DNA of 64,000 bases from Bacteroidales bacterium. GTDB lineage: Bacteria; Bacteroidota; Bacteroidia; Bacteroidales; UBA932. The notes beneath the pieces are model-generated. The model saw only the letters and a list, made by a program, of their open reading frames with translations. It searched no databases and was not told where the DNA came from. Both the position numbers and the translations under genes were made by a program. Each line of letters starts with the position of its first letter. Positions within the stretch are counted from its first letter, which is position 1. Positions 39,452 through 47,598 of this stretch are shown here, in pieces. The stretch is from positions 1-64,000 of the forward strand of contig JAFUFP010000056.1 in assembly GCA_017469845.1 (NCBI GenBank), given 5' to 3'.

Positions 39452-40332
39452 GCGAACGGCAGTGGCGTGGAACGACTGACGGGACCCCGTGGATGCATAG
39501 GGCCCTTGTGGGAATGCTCAGGGTATTGCCCGTAAGGCTCATATACTTCTTCATGGGATTCTCCATTCCGGTATACATGCTGCTGCGGCCGAAGGCTTAT
39601 CTGGCGATTTATCACTACTTCCGCAGAAGGCACGGCTACGGGGTCCTGAAATCTTATATTTCCACCTGGCGGAATCACCTCCTGTTCGGTGAGGTCGTGG
39701 TTGACCGCTTCGCCGCTTTCGCCGGCCGGAAATTCACTGTCGAGCTCGGCAACAACCAGGTCTTCATGGACCTTCTGGACAGAGAGGAGGGATTCATGAT
39801 GATAGGTGCCCATGTGGGCAATGACGAGATGAGCGGCTACATGCTCAAGTCGCCAAAGAGGGTAAACGCTCTGATATACGGGGGTGAAGGGGATGAAGTG
39901 GCGATGAACCGGATGAAGGTTCTCGGACAGAACAATGTCCGGCTCATTCCTGTGAAGGATGACATGTCGCATCTTTTCACCCTGTATTCCGCCCTCGCCG
40001 ACGGCGAGATAGTGAACATCCATGCCGACCGTCTTCTTCCGGGCAGCAAGACCGTTCCCATTACCCTTCTTGGTGCCCCCACGCAAATATTGCGGGGTCC
40101 TTTTTCGCTCGCTACGACAAGGGATGTCCCCGTGGTATCCGCTTTCATCATGAAGGAGGGCGCCATGAAATACCGGATCCATATAGCCAGACTGGACGAG
40201 GGTGCTCCGGAGGGGATATCCAGGGAAGAGAAAGAAAAATATCTCGCGGAAAGGTACGCCTCGGAATTGGAGGCTATCCTAAGGAAGTATCCATTCCAGT
40301 GGTTCAATTTCCATGAATTCTGGGATGAATGA
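39448..40332 (+). CDS. LpxL/HtrB-like acyltransferase
   Basis: A 294-aa membrane-associated acyltransferase of the LpxL/HtrB type. The N-terminal hydrophobic segment lies near 25-48. The catalytic HX4E-type motif appears in IGAHVGNDEM (His followed by Glu). Then LIPVKDDMSHLFTLYSALAD and ADRLLPGSK are family-like segments. In aryl polyene loci such enzymes move acyl-type chains onto a lipid or sugar acceptor. One of three acyltransferase domains in this cluster. Confidence 0.8.
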   Translation: MSERQWRGTTDGTPWMHRALVGMLRVLPVRLIYFFMGFSIPVYMLLRPKAYLAIYHYFRRRHGYGVLKSYISTWRNHLLFGEVVVDRFAAFAGRKFTVELGNNQVFMDLLDREEGFMMIGAHVGNDEMSGYMLKSPKRVNALIYGGEGDEVAMNRMKVLGQNNVRLIPVKDDMSHLFTLYSALADGEIVNIHADRLLPGSKTVPITLLGAPTQILRGPFSLATTRDVPVVSAFIMKEGAMKYRIHIARLDEGAPEGISREEKEKYLAERYASELEAILRKYPFQWFNFHEFWDE

Positions 40333-40349
40333 AACTGATCTGAAAACGA

Positions 40350-40832
40350 ATGGAAGAAGAGCTCATATCTCAGGAGAAGATCGACTCCGAACTCGGAGCG
40401 GGTTTTGATTTCGCGAAGGTGGAAGTTTCGGAAGTGATTCCGCAGCGTCCGCCTTTCGTCATGGTCGATTCCCTTGTCCGCTTTGACGCTTCCGGTGTTG
40501 AAACTTCCTTCACGGTAAGGGAAGACAACATCCTTCTGGAGGATGGCTTCCTGGATCCTTCCGCGGTCCTTGAAAACATTGCCCAAAGCTGCGCCGTCAG
40601 AATCGGTTTCATTTCGAAATATATTCTTCACAAAGGAGTCGACATCGGTTATATCTGCGCCATCCGTGACATGAAGATCGGGCGCAGGCCCTCCGTCGGG
40701 GAAACTCTCCGCACCAGAATTTCGGTCCGGGACGAGATAATGGGCATGACCATCGTCGAGGCTGAAGTCTTCTCGGCTGAAGGGACGGTCGCTTCGGGGA
40801 CAATGTCGACGGCTCTCAAAAAGGACAACTGA
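40350..40832 (+). CDS. Hotdog-fold 3-hydroxyacyl-ACP dehydratase-like protein
   Basis: A 160-aa hotdog protein resembling the ApeP/FabZ-like dehydratases of aryl polyene clusters. The central motif is IPQRPPFVMVDSLVRFD, followed by LENIAQSCAVRIGF on the hot-dog helix. The usual FabZ catalytic His is not obvious; dehydratase activity is inferred from the family and locus. It would remove water from beta-hydroxyacyl-ACP to leave a conjugated double bond. The stop and the next start share one base (TGATG). Confidence 0.75.
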   Translation: MEEELISQEKIDSELGAGFDFAKVEVSEVIPQRPPFVMVDSLVRFDASGVETSFTVREDNILLEDGFLDPSAVLENIAQSCAVRIGFISKYILHKGVDIGYICAIRDMKIGRRPSVGETLRTRISVRDEIMGMTIVEAEVFSAEGTVASGTMSTALKKDN

Positions 40833-41971
40833 TGAAAAGGGCCGTCAAGATATCCGACAATGTGATTTCCCCTTTGGGGACCAGTACCGTGGAGAATCTG
40901 GATGCGATTCTCCGGGGCGAATCCGCCCTTCGCGTCCATTCCGGAAGCGAGAAGGACATCCCGGAGGATTTCTGCGCTTCGCTGATCGATGAGGAATCAC
41001 TTTCCGGTGAATATCTCAATGCCGGAATCCCCCTCGAAGAATACACCCCTTTTGAACGGCGACTCATCCTCTCGATCTCAAAAGCTCTTTCCGGAACGGG
41101 AATCGATCCTTCTTCACGGAGAGTCCTTTTCGTCATATCATCCACCAAGGCGAACGTGGAACTCCTCCACTCGGAAAATCCTTCCGGAAAAGAATATCCG
41201 GGTTATTCAGCCGTAAAGGTGGCTTCATTCTTCGGCAACGGAAACGCACCCCTCACCGTATCCAATGCCTGCATATCCGGACTTTCCGCCCAGATAACGG
41301 CGGTAAGGGAACTGGAGTGCGGACATTTCGATACCGCCATAGTTGCGGGGGCTGATATCCAGAGCCGTTTCATAATATCGGGCTTCCAGTCATTCAAAGC
41401 CCTTTCCCCGAATCCCTGCAGACCGTTCGACTCTTCCAGGGACGGACTCAATCCCGGTGAAGCCGCGGCAACGGTTATTTACACGTGGAAAGAACCTCAA
41501 GAAGGGGAGTGGTATGCCGAAAGGGGTGCCGTCAGGAACGACGCCAACCATATCTCCGGTCCCTCCAGAACGGGAGAAGGCAGTTACCGTGCCCTGAAAG
41601 CGGTGATGGATGACCCGGAAGAACTCGCGATGGTCAACGTCCACGGTACGGCTACGGTTTACAATGACGAAATGGAGAGCATCGCCCTTTCAAGGGCCGG
41701 TCTTTCCGCCGTTCCCGTCAACGGATACAAGGGATATTACGGTCACACGATGGGAGCCGCCGGTATAATGGAGACCGCCCTTTCGATGGCATCACTCGAC
41801 AAAGGGGTGATAGTCGGCATGAAGGGCTATTCGGAGTGCGGAGTCTCCTGTGCCCTCAACATCTCCAATGAGAACCGCCCCGCTTCGGGGAAAGCTTTCA
41901 TAAAGCTTCTGTCGGGATTCGGGGGATGCAATGCGGCGATGCTGTTCAGAAAGAAAGGAGGTGCCCTATGA
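40832..41971 (+). CDS. Beta-ketoacyl synthase, first copy
   Basis: A 379-aa condensing enzyme that extends the chain with malonyl-ACP. The catalytic triad is intact: Cys147 in VSNACISG, His271 in NVHGTAT and His305 in YYGHTMGAAG. By order and type it may correspond to one of the ApeO/ApeR-like KS of aryl polyene loci, but I cannot say which. The stop overlaps the following start (ATGA). Confidence 0.88.
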   Translation: MKRAVKISDNVISPLGTSTVENLDAILRGESALRVHSGSEKDIPEDFCASLIDEESLSGEYLNAGIPLEEYTPFERRLILSISKALSGTGIDPSSRRVLFVISSTKANVELLHSENPSGKEYPGYSAVKVASFFGNGNAPLTVSNACISGLSAQITAVRELECGHFDTAIVAGADIQSRFIISGFQSFKALSPNPCRPFDSSRDGLNPGEAAATVIYTWKEPQEGEWYAERGAVRNDANHISGPSRTGEGSYRALKAVMDDPEELAMVNVHGTATVYNDEMESIALSRAGLSAVPVNGYKGYYGHTMGAAGIMETALSMASLDKGVIVGMKGYSECGVSCALNISNENRPASGKAFIKLLSGFGGCNAAMLFRKKGGAL

Positions 41972-42576
41972 AGTACTCTTCCTACGTGAGGATGACACCT
42001 TCACGGGTTGTCCTCAACGAAAAAATGCTTACCTTTGAAGATTCCGGAAAGAACCTTCTTTTGGAGATTTACCGCAAAGCGGTAGGGGACTGGCCCAAGT
42101 TCTTCAAGATGGACCCTCTTTCGAAGGTGGGATTCGTAAGCACGGAACTTCTGCTTTCGACAGAAAGTCCCAGAGTGAAGGACTGTGAAGACAGGGCCGT
42201 AATCCTTTTCAACAGGAGCGGTTCTTTGGCGGATGACAGGATTTATGAAGGGACCATACGCTCCAGGGAAGAGTTTTATCCTTCACCCGCAGTGTTCGTA
42301 TACACTCTTCCGAATATCCTGACCGGAGAAATCGCCATACGCAACAAGTACTACGGCGAGACTTCGTTCTCCGTGCTGGAGAAGTTCGATGCCTCAGTGA
42401 TGCTCCGCACCTTGGAGGCCGCTTTCGTCGACCCCATGACCCGGTCAGCCGTTTTCGGATGGGTCGAATGCGGTAGCGAAGAGGAATTCGACGTGTGTCT
42501 TTTCCTGGTACATCGCGAAGGGGAAGGAATGAAAGAACTGGACGAAAAAGAATTTGAAAGAATATGGAAGATCTGA
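41968..42576 (+). CDS. Short KS-like (thiolase-fold) protein without catalytic residues
   Basis: A 202-aa protein. The start at 41968 follows an AAGGAGG site and overlaps the previous stop. Phrases such as VGFVSTELLLSTES, AVILFNRSGSLADD, VYTLPNILTGEIAIRNKY and AVFGWVECG resemble the first half of a ketosynthase fold. The nucleophile elbow and both histidines are absent. I read it as an accessory or chain-length partner of a KS in these clusters, possibly structural. Its function is not established. Confidence 0.6.
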   Translation: MKYSSYVRMTPSRVVLNEKMLTFEDSGKNLLLEIYRKAVGDWPKFFKMDPLSKVGFVSTELLLSTESPRVKDCEDRAVILFNRSGSLADDRIYEGTIRSREEFYPSPAVFVYTLPNILTGEIAIRNKYYGETSFSVLEKFDASVMLRTLEAAFVDPMTRSAVFGWVECGSEEEFDVCLFLVHREGEGMKELDEKEFERIWKI

Positions 42577-42821
42577 AACAGGAACTCAAGGAGAAGATCA
42601 TCGCCGCCCTCAAGCTGGCCGACATGACTCCTTCAGATATCGACAACGAAGCACCTCTTTTCGGTGATGGCCTCGGGCTTGATTCCATCGACGCCCTTGA
42701 ACTGATGCTGCTGCTGGAGAAGAACTACGGTATCCGTCTGCAGAACCCCGCTGAAGGTAAGAAAGTCTTCGTCAATATCGACACCATGGCCGCATACGTG
42801 GCCGAAAACCGTACCCGATAG
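42564..42821 (+). CDS. Acyl carrier protein, second copy
   Basis: An 85-aa ACP with attachment Ser41 in GLGLDSIDALELMLLLE. Its start overlaps the preceding gene by 13 nt. Two distinct ACPs occur in the best known aryl polyene loci, one probably for the starter and one for elongation; which is which is unknown here. Confidence 0.93.
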   Translation: MEDLKQELKEKIIAALKLADMTPSDIDNEAPLFGDGLGLDSIDALELMLLLEKNYGIRLQNPAEGKKVFVNIDTMAAYVAENRTR

Positions 42822-42827
42822 TTCCCG

Positions 42828-44033
42828 ATGCCGCTCGGTATTCCCATAGTTGGGGCGGGAGTGATTTCCGCGATAGGGAACGGCATGCACCGGACTCTTG
42901 AATCGCTTCTTGAAAAAAGGAGCGGAATAGGTCCTGTCCGTTACCTTACCACTGAACACGGGGATCTGCCGTGCGGTGAAGTGCCTCTTAGCAATGCCGA
43001 GTTGAAAGAGTTGGCCGGAATACCTCAGGATAGGATCGTCCCAAGGACGGCCCTTCTCGGTATCCAGGCACTCCATGAAGCTCTCGGGACCGCCGGTCTT
43101 TCGAGGGAAGACATCTCAAAGGCCGCGTTCATCTCCGGAACGACAGTCGGAGGAATAGACATAACTGAGGACAGGTTCCTTGACTATCTTTCAGGTAAAG
43201 GAGACCCTTCCCTCATCCTTCTTCATGACTGCCGGGGAACTACCGATGCAACTTCGGCTCCTTTCGGGGATTTCGCGTTCTCTACCACCATTTCGACCGC
43301 ATGCTCATCGGCCGCAAACGCCATAATCTATGGGGCGGATCTCATCCGTGCCGGCCTTTTCGACATCGTCGTGGCGGGAGGAGCGGAAAGCCTTTCCAGG
43401 TATCACCTCAACGGATTCAATTCCCTCATGATACTCGACCGGGAAAAGTGCCGTCCTTTCGATGAAACGAGAAACGGACTCAATCTCGGCGAGGGCGCCG
43501 GATATGTCGTCCTTGAAAGTCCTTCCCATGCGGAAAAAAGGGGAGCGAAGCCTTTGGCCTTCCTCTCCGGATACGGCAATGCGTGTGACGCTTTCCATCA
43601 GACGGCTTCTTCTCCGGAAGGGGATGGGGCCTTCCTTGCAATGAAGGAGGCGCTGCAAACGGCCGGATTGACGCCGTCGGACATCGATTATGTGAATGCC
43701 CACGGGACTTCGACCCCGAACAATGATGCGAGCGAGAGCGCCGCTCTCCGTCGTATTTTCGGGGACAACATGCCTCCCGTTTCCTCGACGAAGGGATATA
43801 CGGGACATACGACAAGCGCATCAGGAAGCATTGAAGCCGTTTTCTGCATCCTTGCGATGAGGGAAGGCTTCCTTCCCGTCAATATAGGCTGGAAAACTCC
43901 TTTTGAAGGAGGCATAGTGCCGGTCCATGAAGACAGCCGTGGAGTCCGGATCGGACATGTGCTCTGCAATGCATTCGGTTTCGGGGGAAATGATTCATCG
44001 TTGCTGCTTTCATCAGTAAATACCATGAAATGA
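42828..44033 (+). CDS. Beta-ketoacyl synthase, second copy
   Basis: A 401-aa condensing enzyme with an intact triad: Cys159 in STACSSAAN, His292 in NAHGTSTPNND and His327 in KGYTGHTTSASG. The next gene overlaps it by 4 nt and is a KS without the nucleophile. The pair is therefore likely a KS/chain-length-factor heterodimer, as ApeO/ApeC are in aryl polyene synthesis. Confidence 0.9.
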   Translation: MPLGIPIVGAGVISAIGNGMHRTLESLLEKRSGIGPVRYLTTEHGDLPCGEVPLSNAELKELAGIPQDRIVPRTALLGIQALHEALGTAGLSREDISKAAFISGTTVGGIDITEDRFLDYLSGKGDPSLILLHDCRGTTDATSAPFGDFAFSTTISTACSSAANAIIYGADLIRAGLFDIVVAGGAESLSRYHLNGFNSLMILDREKCRPFDETRNGLNLGEGAGYVVLESPSHAEKRGAKPLAFLSGYGNACDAFHQTASSPEGDGAFLAMKEALQTAGLTPSDIDYVNAHGTSTPNNDASESAALRRIFGDNMPPVSSTKGYTGHTTSASGSIEAVFCILAMREGFLPVNIGWKTPFEGGIVPVHEDSRGVRIGHVLCNAFGFGGNDSSLLLSSVNTMK

Positions 44034-44944
44034 TGCCGGAGAGGATTTTCATAAAGTCGGCTTGCCAGATTTCCTGCCAAAGCCCCCTTGCCGAGGAATG
44101 GATCGATTCCCCGGTAGCTCTTTCCGGCAATTATCTCAGAAGCCAGGACCCCAAGTTTTCGGACTTCATCCCTCCGATGCACTCACGCCGTATGGGACTT
44201 CTGCTGAAAAGGGCGGTAGTCACTTCTGAGGTCGCGTTGCGGAAAGCGGGAATCACCGTCCCGGACGCGATAATAACCGGAACGGCCCTCGGCTGTATGG
44301 AGAACACCGAGAAATTCCTCGGCAAGATATGCCGTGAAGGTGAGAATATGCTGAGCCCGACGGATTTCATGCAGTCGACCCACAACACGATAAGTTCCCT
44401 CATCGCCATAAGGCTTCATGCCAACGGGTACAACTGCACCTATTCGCATGGTGAATCATCCTTCGGAAGCGCCCTTCTCGACGCCGCCGTCCAGATGCGT
44501 CTGGGGAAAATCAGGAACGCTCTTGTCGGCTGTCACGATGAAACGACCGAAGAAACTTTCCGTATCCTTACCCATGCGGGGTATTTCTCCGAAGGGGAGG
44601 CTCCCGCAACGGAACTTTCGGTCTCAATGGTCCTTTCCACAGATCCGGACGGAGCCCTTTGTGAACTGAGGAGCGTGTCGGTAGAGAACTCTCACTCTCG
44701 GACGGCTGATGATGTCTACCGCGAAGCCTTGGCCAAGGCGGGACTTGCCGACTTCAGAGGGGATGTGAAGATCCTTTCGGACGAAGGATTCTCTCCGATT
44801 TTCGGAAAGAATCTTTCCCTGCCTGCGGCTGAAGTGTATGCAGGGGCGCAGATGGTCGGAAACGGCAGGTGTTCCGTCGCCGTCATCGTGGGCGGATCAT
44901 GCGGGAGAAGCCGTACGGTCGTAGTATTGTCGGAAAAATGCTGA
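44030..44944 (+). CDS. Chain-length-factor-like ketosynthase, catalytic Cys replaced by Glu
   Basis: A 304-aa KS-fold protein encoded head-to-tail with the second KS. The segment TYSHGESSFGSALLDA aligns with the nucleophile elbow of the neighbour (STACSSAAN), and Glu142 stands where Cys is expected. In classic chain-length factors that position is usually Gln. The C-terminal catalytic histidines are also missing, and the protein is about 100 residues shorter. Expected role: non-condensing partner that shapes the chain tunnel. The start may be 44030 or 44033 (two ATGs). Confidence 0.75.
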   Translation: MMPERIFIKSACQISCQSPLAEEWIDSPVALSGNYLRSQDPKFSDFIPPMHSRRMGLLLKRAVVTSEVALRKAGITVPDAIITGTALGCMENTEKFLGKICREGENMLSPTDFMQSTHNTISSLIAIRLHANGYNCTYSHGESSFGSALLDAAVQMRLGKIRNALVGCHDETTEETFRILTHAGYFSEGEAPATELSVSMVLSTDPDGALCELRSVSVENSHSRTADDVYREALAKAGLADFRGDVKILSDEGFSPIFGKNLSLPAAEVYAGAQMVGNGRCSVAVIVGGSCGRSRTVVVLSEKC

Positions 44945-44948
44945 AGCC

Positions 44949-45302
44949 ATGTTGAAACTGATTTCATTAGCGGTAGTGCAGAGCGCCCTCCTTTCGGGAG
45001 GACAGGTGCTCCTGAAGTTCGCCCTCGAGAAGATGGGGAAATTCGAATGGACATGGCGTTTCTTCGGAGATCTTCTTGTGAACTGGTGGTTCCTCGGAAC
45101 GGGAATATGCTACGCCTCCGCCACGGTGCTTTGGATGTATATCCTGAAGAAGTTCCCCTTCAGCATGGCGTATCCGATGATAAGCCTAAGTTACGTTTTC
45201 GGCATGCTGGCCGCGGTCTTCATTTTCCACGAGAGCATACCGCTCACAAGGTGGCTGGGAGTTCTTCTGATAATGGGAGGATGCGTCCTTATCGCAAGGT
45301 GA
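44949..45302 (+). CDS. Small EamA/SMR-like membrane transporter
   Basis: A 117-aa protein with four predicted helices and the EamA/small-multidrug-resistance look (FALEKMGKFEW, YPMISLSYVFGMLAAVFIFH). Similar four-helix proteins act in pairs to move undecaprenyl-phosphate sugars or drugs across the inner membrane. In this cluster it could flip a lipid-linked intermediate together with the downstream GT2 enzyme. This is inference from context. Confidence 0.7.
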   Translation: MLKLISLAVVQSALLSGGQVLLKFALEKMGKFEWTWRFFGDLLVNWWFLGTGICYASATVLWMYILKKFPFSMAYPMISLSYVFGMLAAVFIFHESIPLTRWLGVLLIMGGCVLIAR

Positions 45303-45347
45303 AAAGTGGTCCAATATTTGCCATTTTTCAGTAAAAACGGTAGAAAA

Positions 45348-45983
45348 ATGAGATTGTCCAGATATACAAGGTTGTCACTCGTCGCTTTCATGATGGCCCT
45401 TTTCTTTCCCTTCGCGATGAGGGGACAAGGAGCTTCGTCTGATGTCCTTTCCAGGGTAGTGGCGAAAGCTTCGACGGTGAAGACGATTTCGGCGGACTTC
45501 GTCCAGGAAAAGGATCTGTCCATCCTCAATGACAAGATGGTGTCAAAAGGTAAGATGTATTACGACGGAGGGATGCTCCGTTGGGAATACCTTACCCCGT
45601 ATCAGTATCTTTTCGTCATGAACGGGTCGAAGGTCCTTCTCCAGAGCTCCAATTCAACGGTATCTTCATCGGTCCAGTCGAATGAAATGTACCGTGAGAT
45701 AGCGAAGATCATTTCCGAAACGGTGACCGGAAAAGGTTTGGGGGATGCGGGAGGCAATTTCACCGTGAAGATGGACTCTTCCTCGAAGGGGAATGTCGCC
45801 GTCCTGACCCCGAAAAAAGGACAGATGAAGAAATTCTTCAAGGAAGTGAGGCTTCATTTCGGTGATGATGACGGGGTGAAGAAAGTTGAACTGGTTGAAG
45901 CGACAGGAGACAAGACAGAAATATCCCTTACGGACATAAAGTACAACACGCAAATTGACAAGGCCCTTTTTGAAATACGTTAG
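45348..45983 (+). CDS. LolA-like lipoprotein carrier
   Basis: A 211-aa periplasmic protein of the LolA/outer-membrane lipoprotein carrier type. The start at 45348 exposes a signal peptide ending near ALFFPFAMRGQG. The N-terminal strand motif (VKTISADFVQEKDLSILNDK) and LRWEYLTPYQYLFVMNGSKV match the family. Aryl polyene loci carry LolA-like genes, thought to bring the lipid product across the periplasm. Confidence 0.85.
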   Translation: MRLSRYTRLSLVAFMMALFFPFAMRGQGASSDVLSRVVAKASTVKTISADFVQEKDLSILNDKMVSKGKMYYDGGMLRWEYLTPYQYLFVMNGSKVLLQSSNSTVSSSVQSNEMYREIAKIISETVTGKGLGDAGGNFTVKMDSSSKGNVAVLTPKKGQMKKFFKEVRLHFGDDDGVKKVELVEATGDKTEISLTDIKYNTQIDKALFEIR

Positions 45984-46443
45984 CACTCTTTTGATGCTGC
46001 TGCCGATACTGTTGTCGTGTTCCGCTTCACGGAATACGACTTCGTCATATTCTGCGGGGCCTGCCGGGGCGGCTCCGGACGGCGGACGCCGCTCCTGGAG
46101 CGTTTCCGTCTTCCGTGACGGTTCACCGATGATAACGGGAATCATGATCGCGGACCTAAGGGACATATATTCCGGCGGAGAGATAGCCGCAACGATGGTG
46201 AACGAATTCGGAGTCAGGGCATTCGATTTTGAGGCTTCGAGAAGCCTCTCCGGCAAGGTCAAGGTGAAACTCCTTTCCCCGATGAAGGCCCTTTCCAATC
46301 CGTTCATCAGATGTATGCTCAGGAAAGACCTCAAGGGAATCCTTTCTTTGGGTGGACTCCTCGAGACGTCTGAAGGGGATTACCCGTACAGGTACTCGTC
46401 TTCTTCGGGAATGGAATATGTGTTCTCCCTTTCGGGGATGTAG
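45970..46443 (+). CDS. Putative lipoprotein of the cluster
   Basis: About 157 aa. A TTG start at 45970 gives LKYVSTLLMLLPILLSCSA, a good lipoprotein signal, and overlaps LolA by 14 nt. A TTG at 45955 is also possible, and an ATG at 45994 lacks the basic N-terminus. The mature part has no recognised domain. By place and size it could correspond to the DUF3261-type lipoproteins of aryl polyene clusters, but I see no decisive motif. Confidence 0.6.
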   Translation: MKYVSTLLMLLPILLSCSASRNTTSSYSAGPAGAAPDGGRRSWSVSVFRDGSPMITGIMIADLRDIYSGGEIAATMVNEFGVRAFDFEASRSLSGKVKVKLLSPMKALSNPFIRCMLRKDLKGILSLGGLLETSEGDYPYRYSSSSGMEYVFSLSGM

Positions 46444-46456
46444 AACTTTTATTGGA

Positions 46457-46828
46457 ATGCTGAACGGAAGTTTTTATAGGATAATGAGCGAATCGGAGAC
46501 TCCCGAAGGGGATTCCGTCTTCGTGGTGAGGGTCAATCCCGATCACGAAATATACAAGGCCCATTTCCCCGGATATCCCATTACTCCGGGAGTGTGCATC
46601 GTAAAGATCGCGACGGAACTCCTCGGACGGAAGATTCCCCGGGCCGTGCTCTCGTCCGCCGACAACGTGAAGTTCCTCACTCCGCTCATCCCCGATCCCG
46701 AAGAGGATCTGGAGTTTTCGTTCAGGAAAAAAGGGGAAGATGTGTTCATGGTGTCCGTAAACGGAAGGCAGCTTTATTCGAAAATGAAGATCGGGATTTC
46801 CCGGTCCAAGGTGTTGGATCAGAATTGA
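46457..46828 (+). CDS. FabZ-like 3-hydroxyacyl-ACP dehydratase
   Basis: A 123-aa hotdog protein. The start at 46457 (MLNGSFYRIMSESE) is preferred over an upstream in-frame ATG that would overlap the lipoprotein gene. The motif NPDHEIYKAHFPGYPITPGV carries the FabZ-type His, followed by CIVKIATELL. Second dehydratase of the cluster and the likelier catalytic one. The stop shares a base with the GT2 start (TGATG). Confidence 0.8.
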   Translation: MLNGSFYRIMSESETPEGDSVFVVRVNPDHEIYKAHFPGYPITPGVCIVKIATELLGRKIPRAVLSSADNVKFLTPLIPDPEEDLEFSFRKKGEDVFMVSVNGRQLYSKMKIGISRSKVLDQN

Positions 46829-47598
46829 TGGCGGAAGACAAAGGACAGTTGTGTCAGGAAAAGATGGCCTCAGCGGGCATCTGTGTCATAATACCCACTT
46901 TCGAAAATGCGGGTACGGTCGGAGATGTCGTATCCCGGACCCTTCTTTATTGCCGTGACGTTATCGTTGTCAATGACGGCAGTACCGACTCCACGGATGA
47001 CGTGCTTTCTTCTTTGCCGATAACCCTCGTGTCGTATCCCGACAACAGGGGCAAGGGCCATGCCCTCAGGGAAGGATTCCGGAAGGCGAAGGAGATGGGC
47101 TTTTCCAAAGCCGTCACCCTCGATGCCGACGGACAGCATTTCCCCGAAGACATTCCTCTTCTTGTCGAAGCGCTCGGAAAGAATCCCGGAGCTATGATAA
47201 TAGGAAGCCGCAGTCTCCGCAACGACAACATGCCCCAGGGCAACACTTTCGCCAACAAGTTCTCGAACTTCTGGTTCTCCGTGCAGACAGGTAGGTCCCT
47301 TCCCGATACGCAGACCGGTTTCCGTCTGTACCAGCTTGACCGTCTCGGCAAGTTGAATCTTCTTACCTCGAGATACGAAGCGGAATTGGAGCTTCTGGTC
47401 TTCCAGTGCTGGAAAGGGGTACCGGTTGTGCCCGTTCCGATAAGGGTTTATTATCCTCCGAAAGAGGAAAGGGTGTCTCATTTCCGTCCGGGATGGGATT
47501 TCGTGCGGATAAGCATACTCAACACTTTCCTCTGTATCCTCGCCATCGTCTACGGACTGCCTTCAGTCCTTCTCCATAAAATCTTCCGCTCAAGATGA
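46828..47598 (+). CDS. Family 2 glycosyltransferase
   Basis: A 256-aa GT-A glycosyltransferase. The start at 46828 overlaps the dehydratase stop; a longer frame upstream is not supported. Motifs are VIIPTFENAGTV, VVNDGSTDSTD, NRGKGHALREGF and the metal-binding LDADGQH. A C-terminal hydrophobic segment (ISILNTFLCILAIVYGL) gives membrane attachment. It resembles polyprenyl-phosphate glycosyltransferases, which would match the EamA-like flippase. It may decorate the polyene or its anchor. Overlaps the MMPL gene by 4 nt. Confidence 0.85.
   Translation: MAEDKGQLCQEKMASAGICVIIPTFENAGTVGDVVSRTLLYCRDVIVVNDGSTDSTDDVLSSLPITLVSYPDNRGKGHALREGFRKAKEMGFSKAVTLDADGQHFPEDIPLLVEALGKNPGAMIIGSRSLRNDNMPQGNTFANKFSNFWFSVQTGRSLPDTQTGFRLYQLDRLGKLNLLTSRYEAELELLVFQCWKGVPVVPVPIRVYYPPKEERVSHFRPGWDFVRISILNTFLCILAIVYGLPSVLLHKIFRSR

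Noticed and set aside
46594-46827. Upstream extension of the GT2 glycosyltransferase frame
   Set aside because: It lies inside the FabZ-like gene; the 46828 start overlaps the stop in the way usual for this operon.
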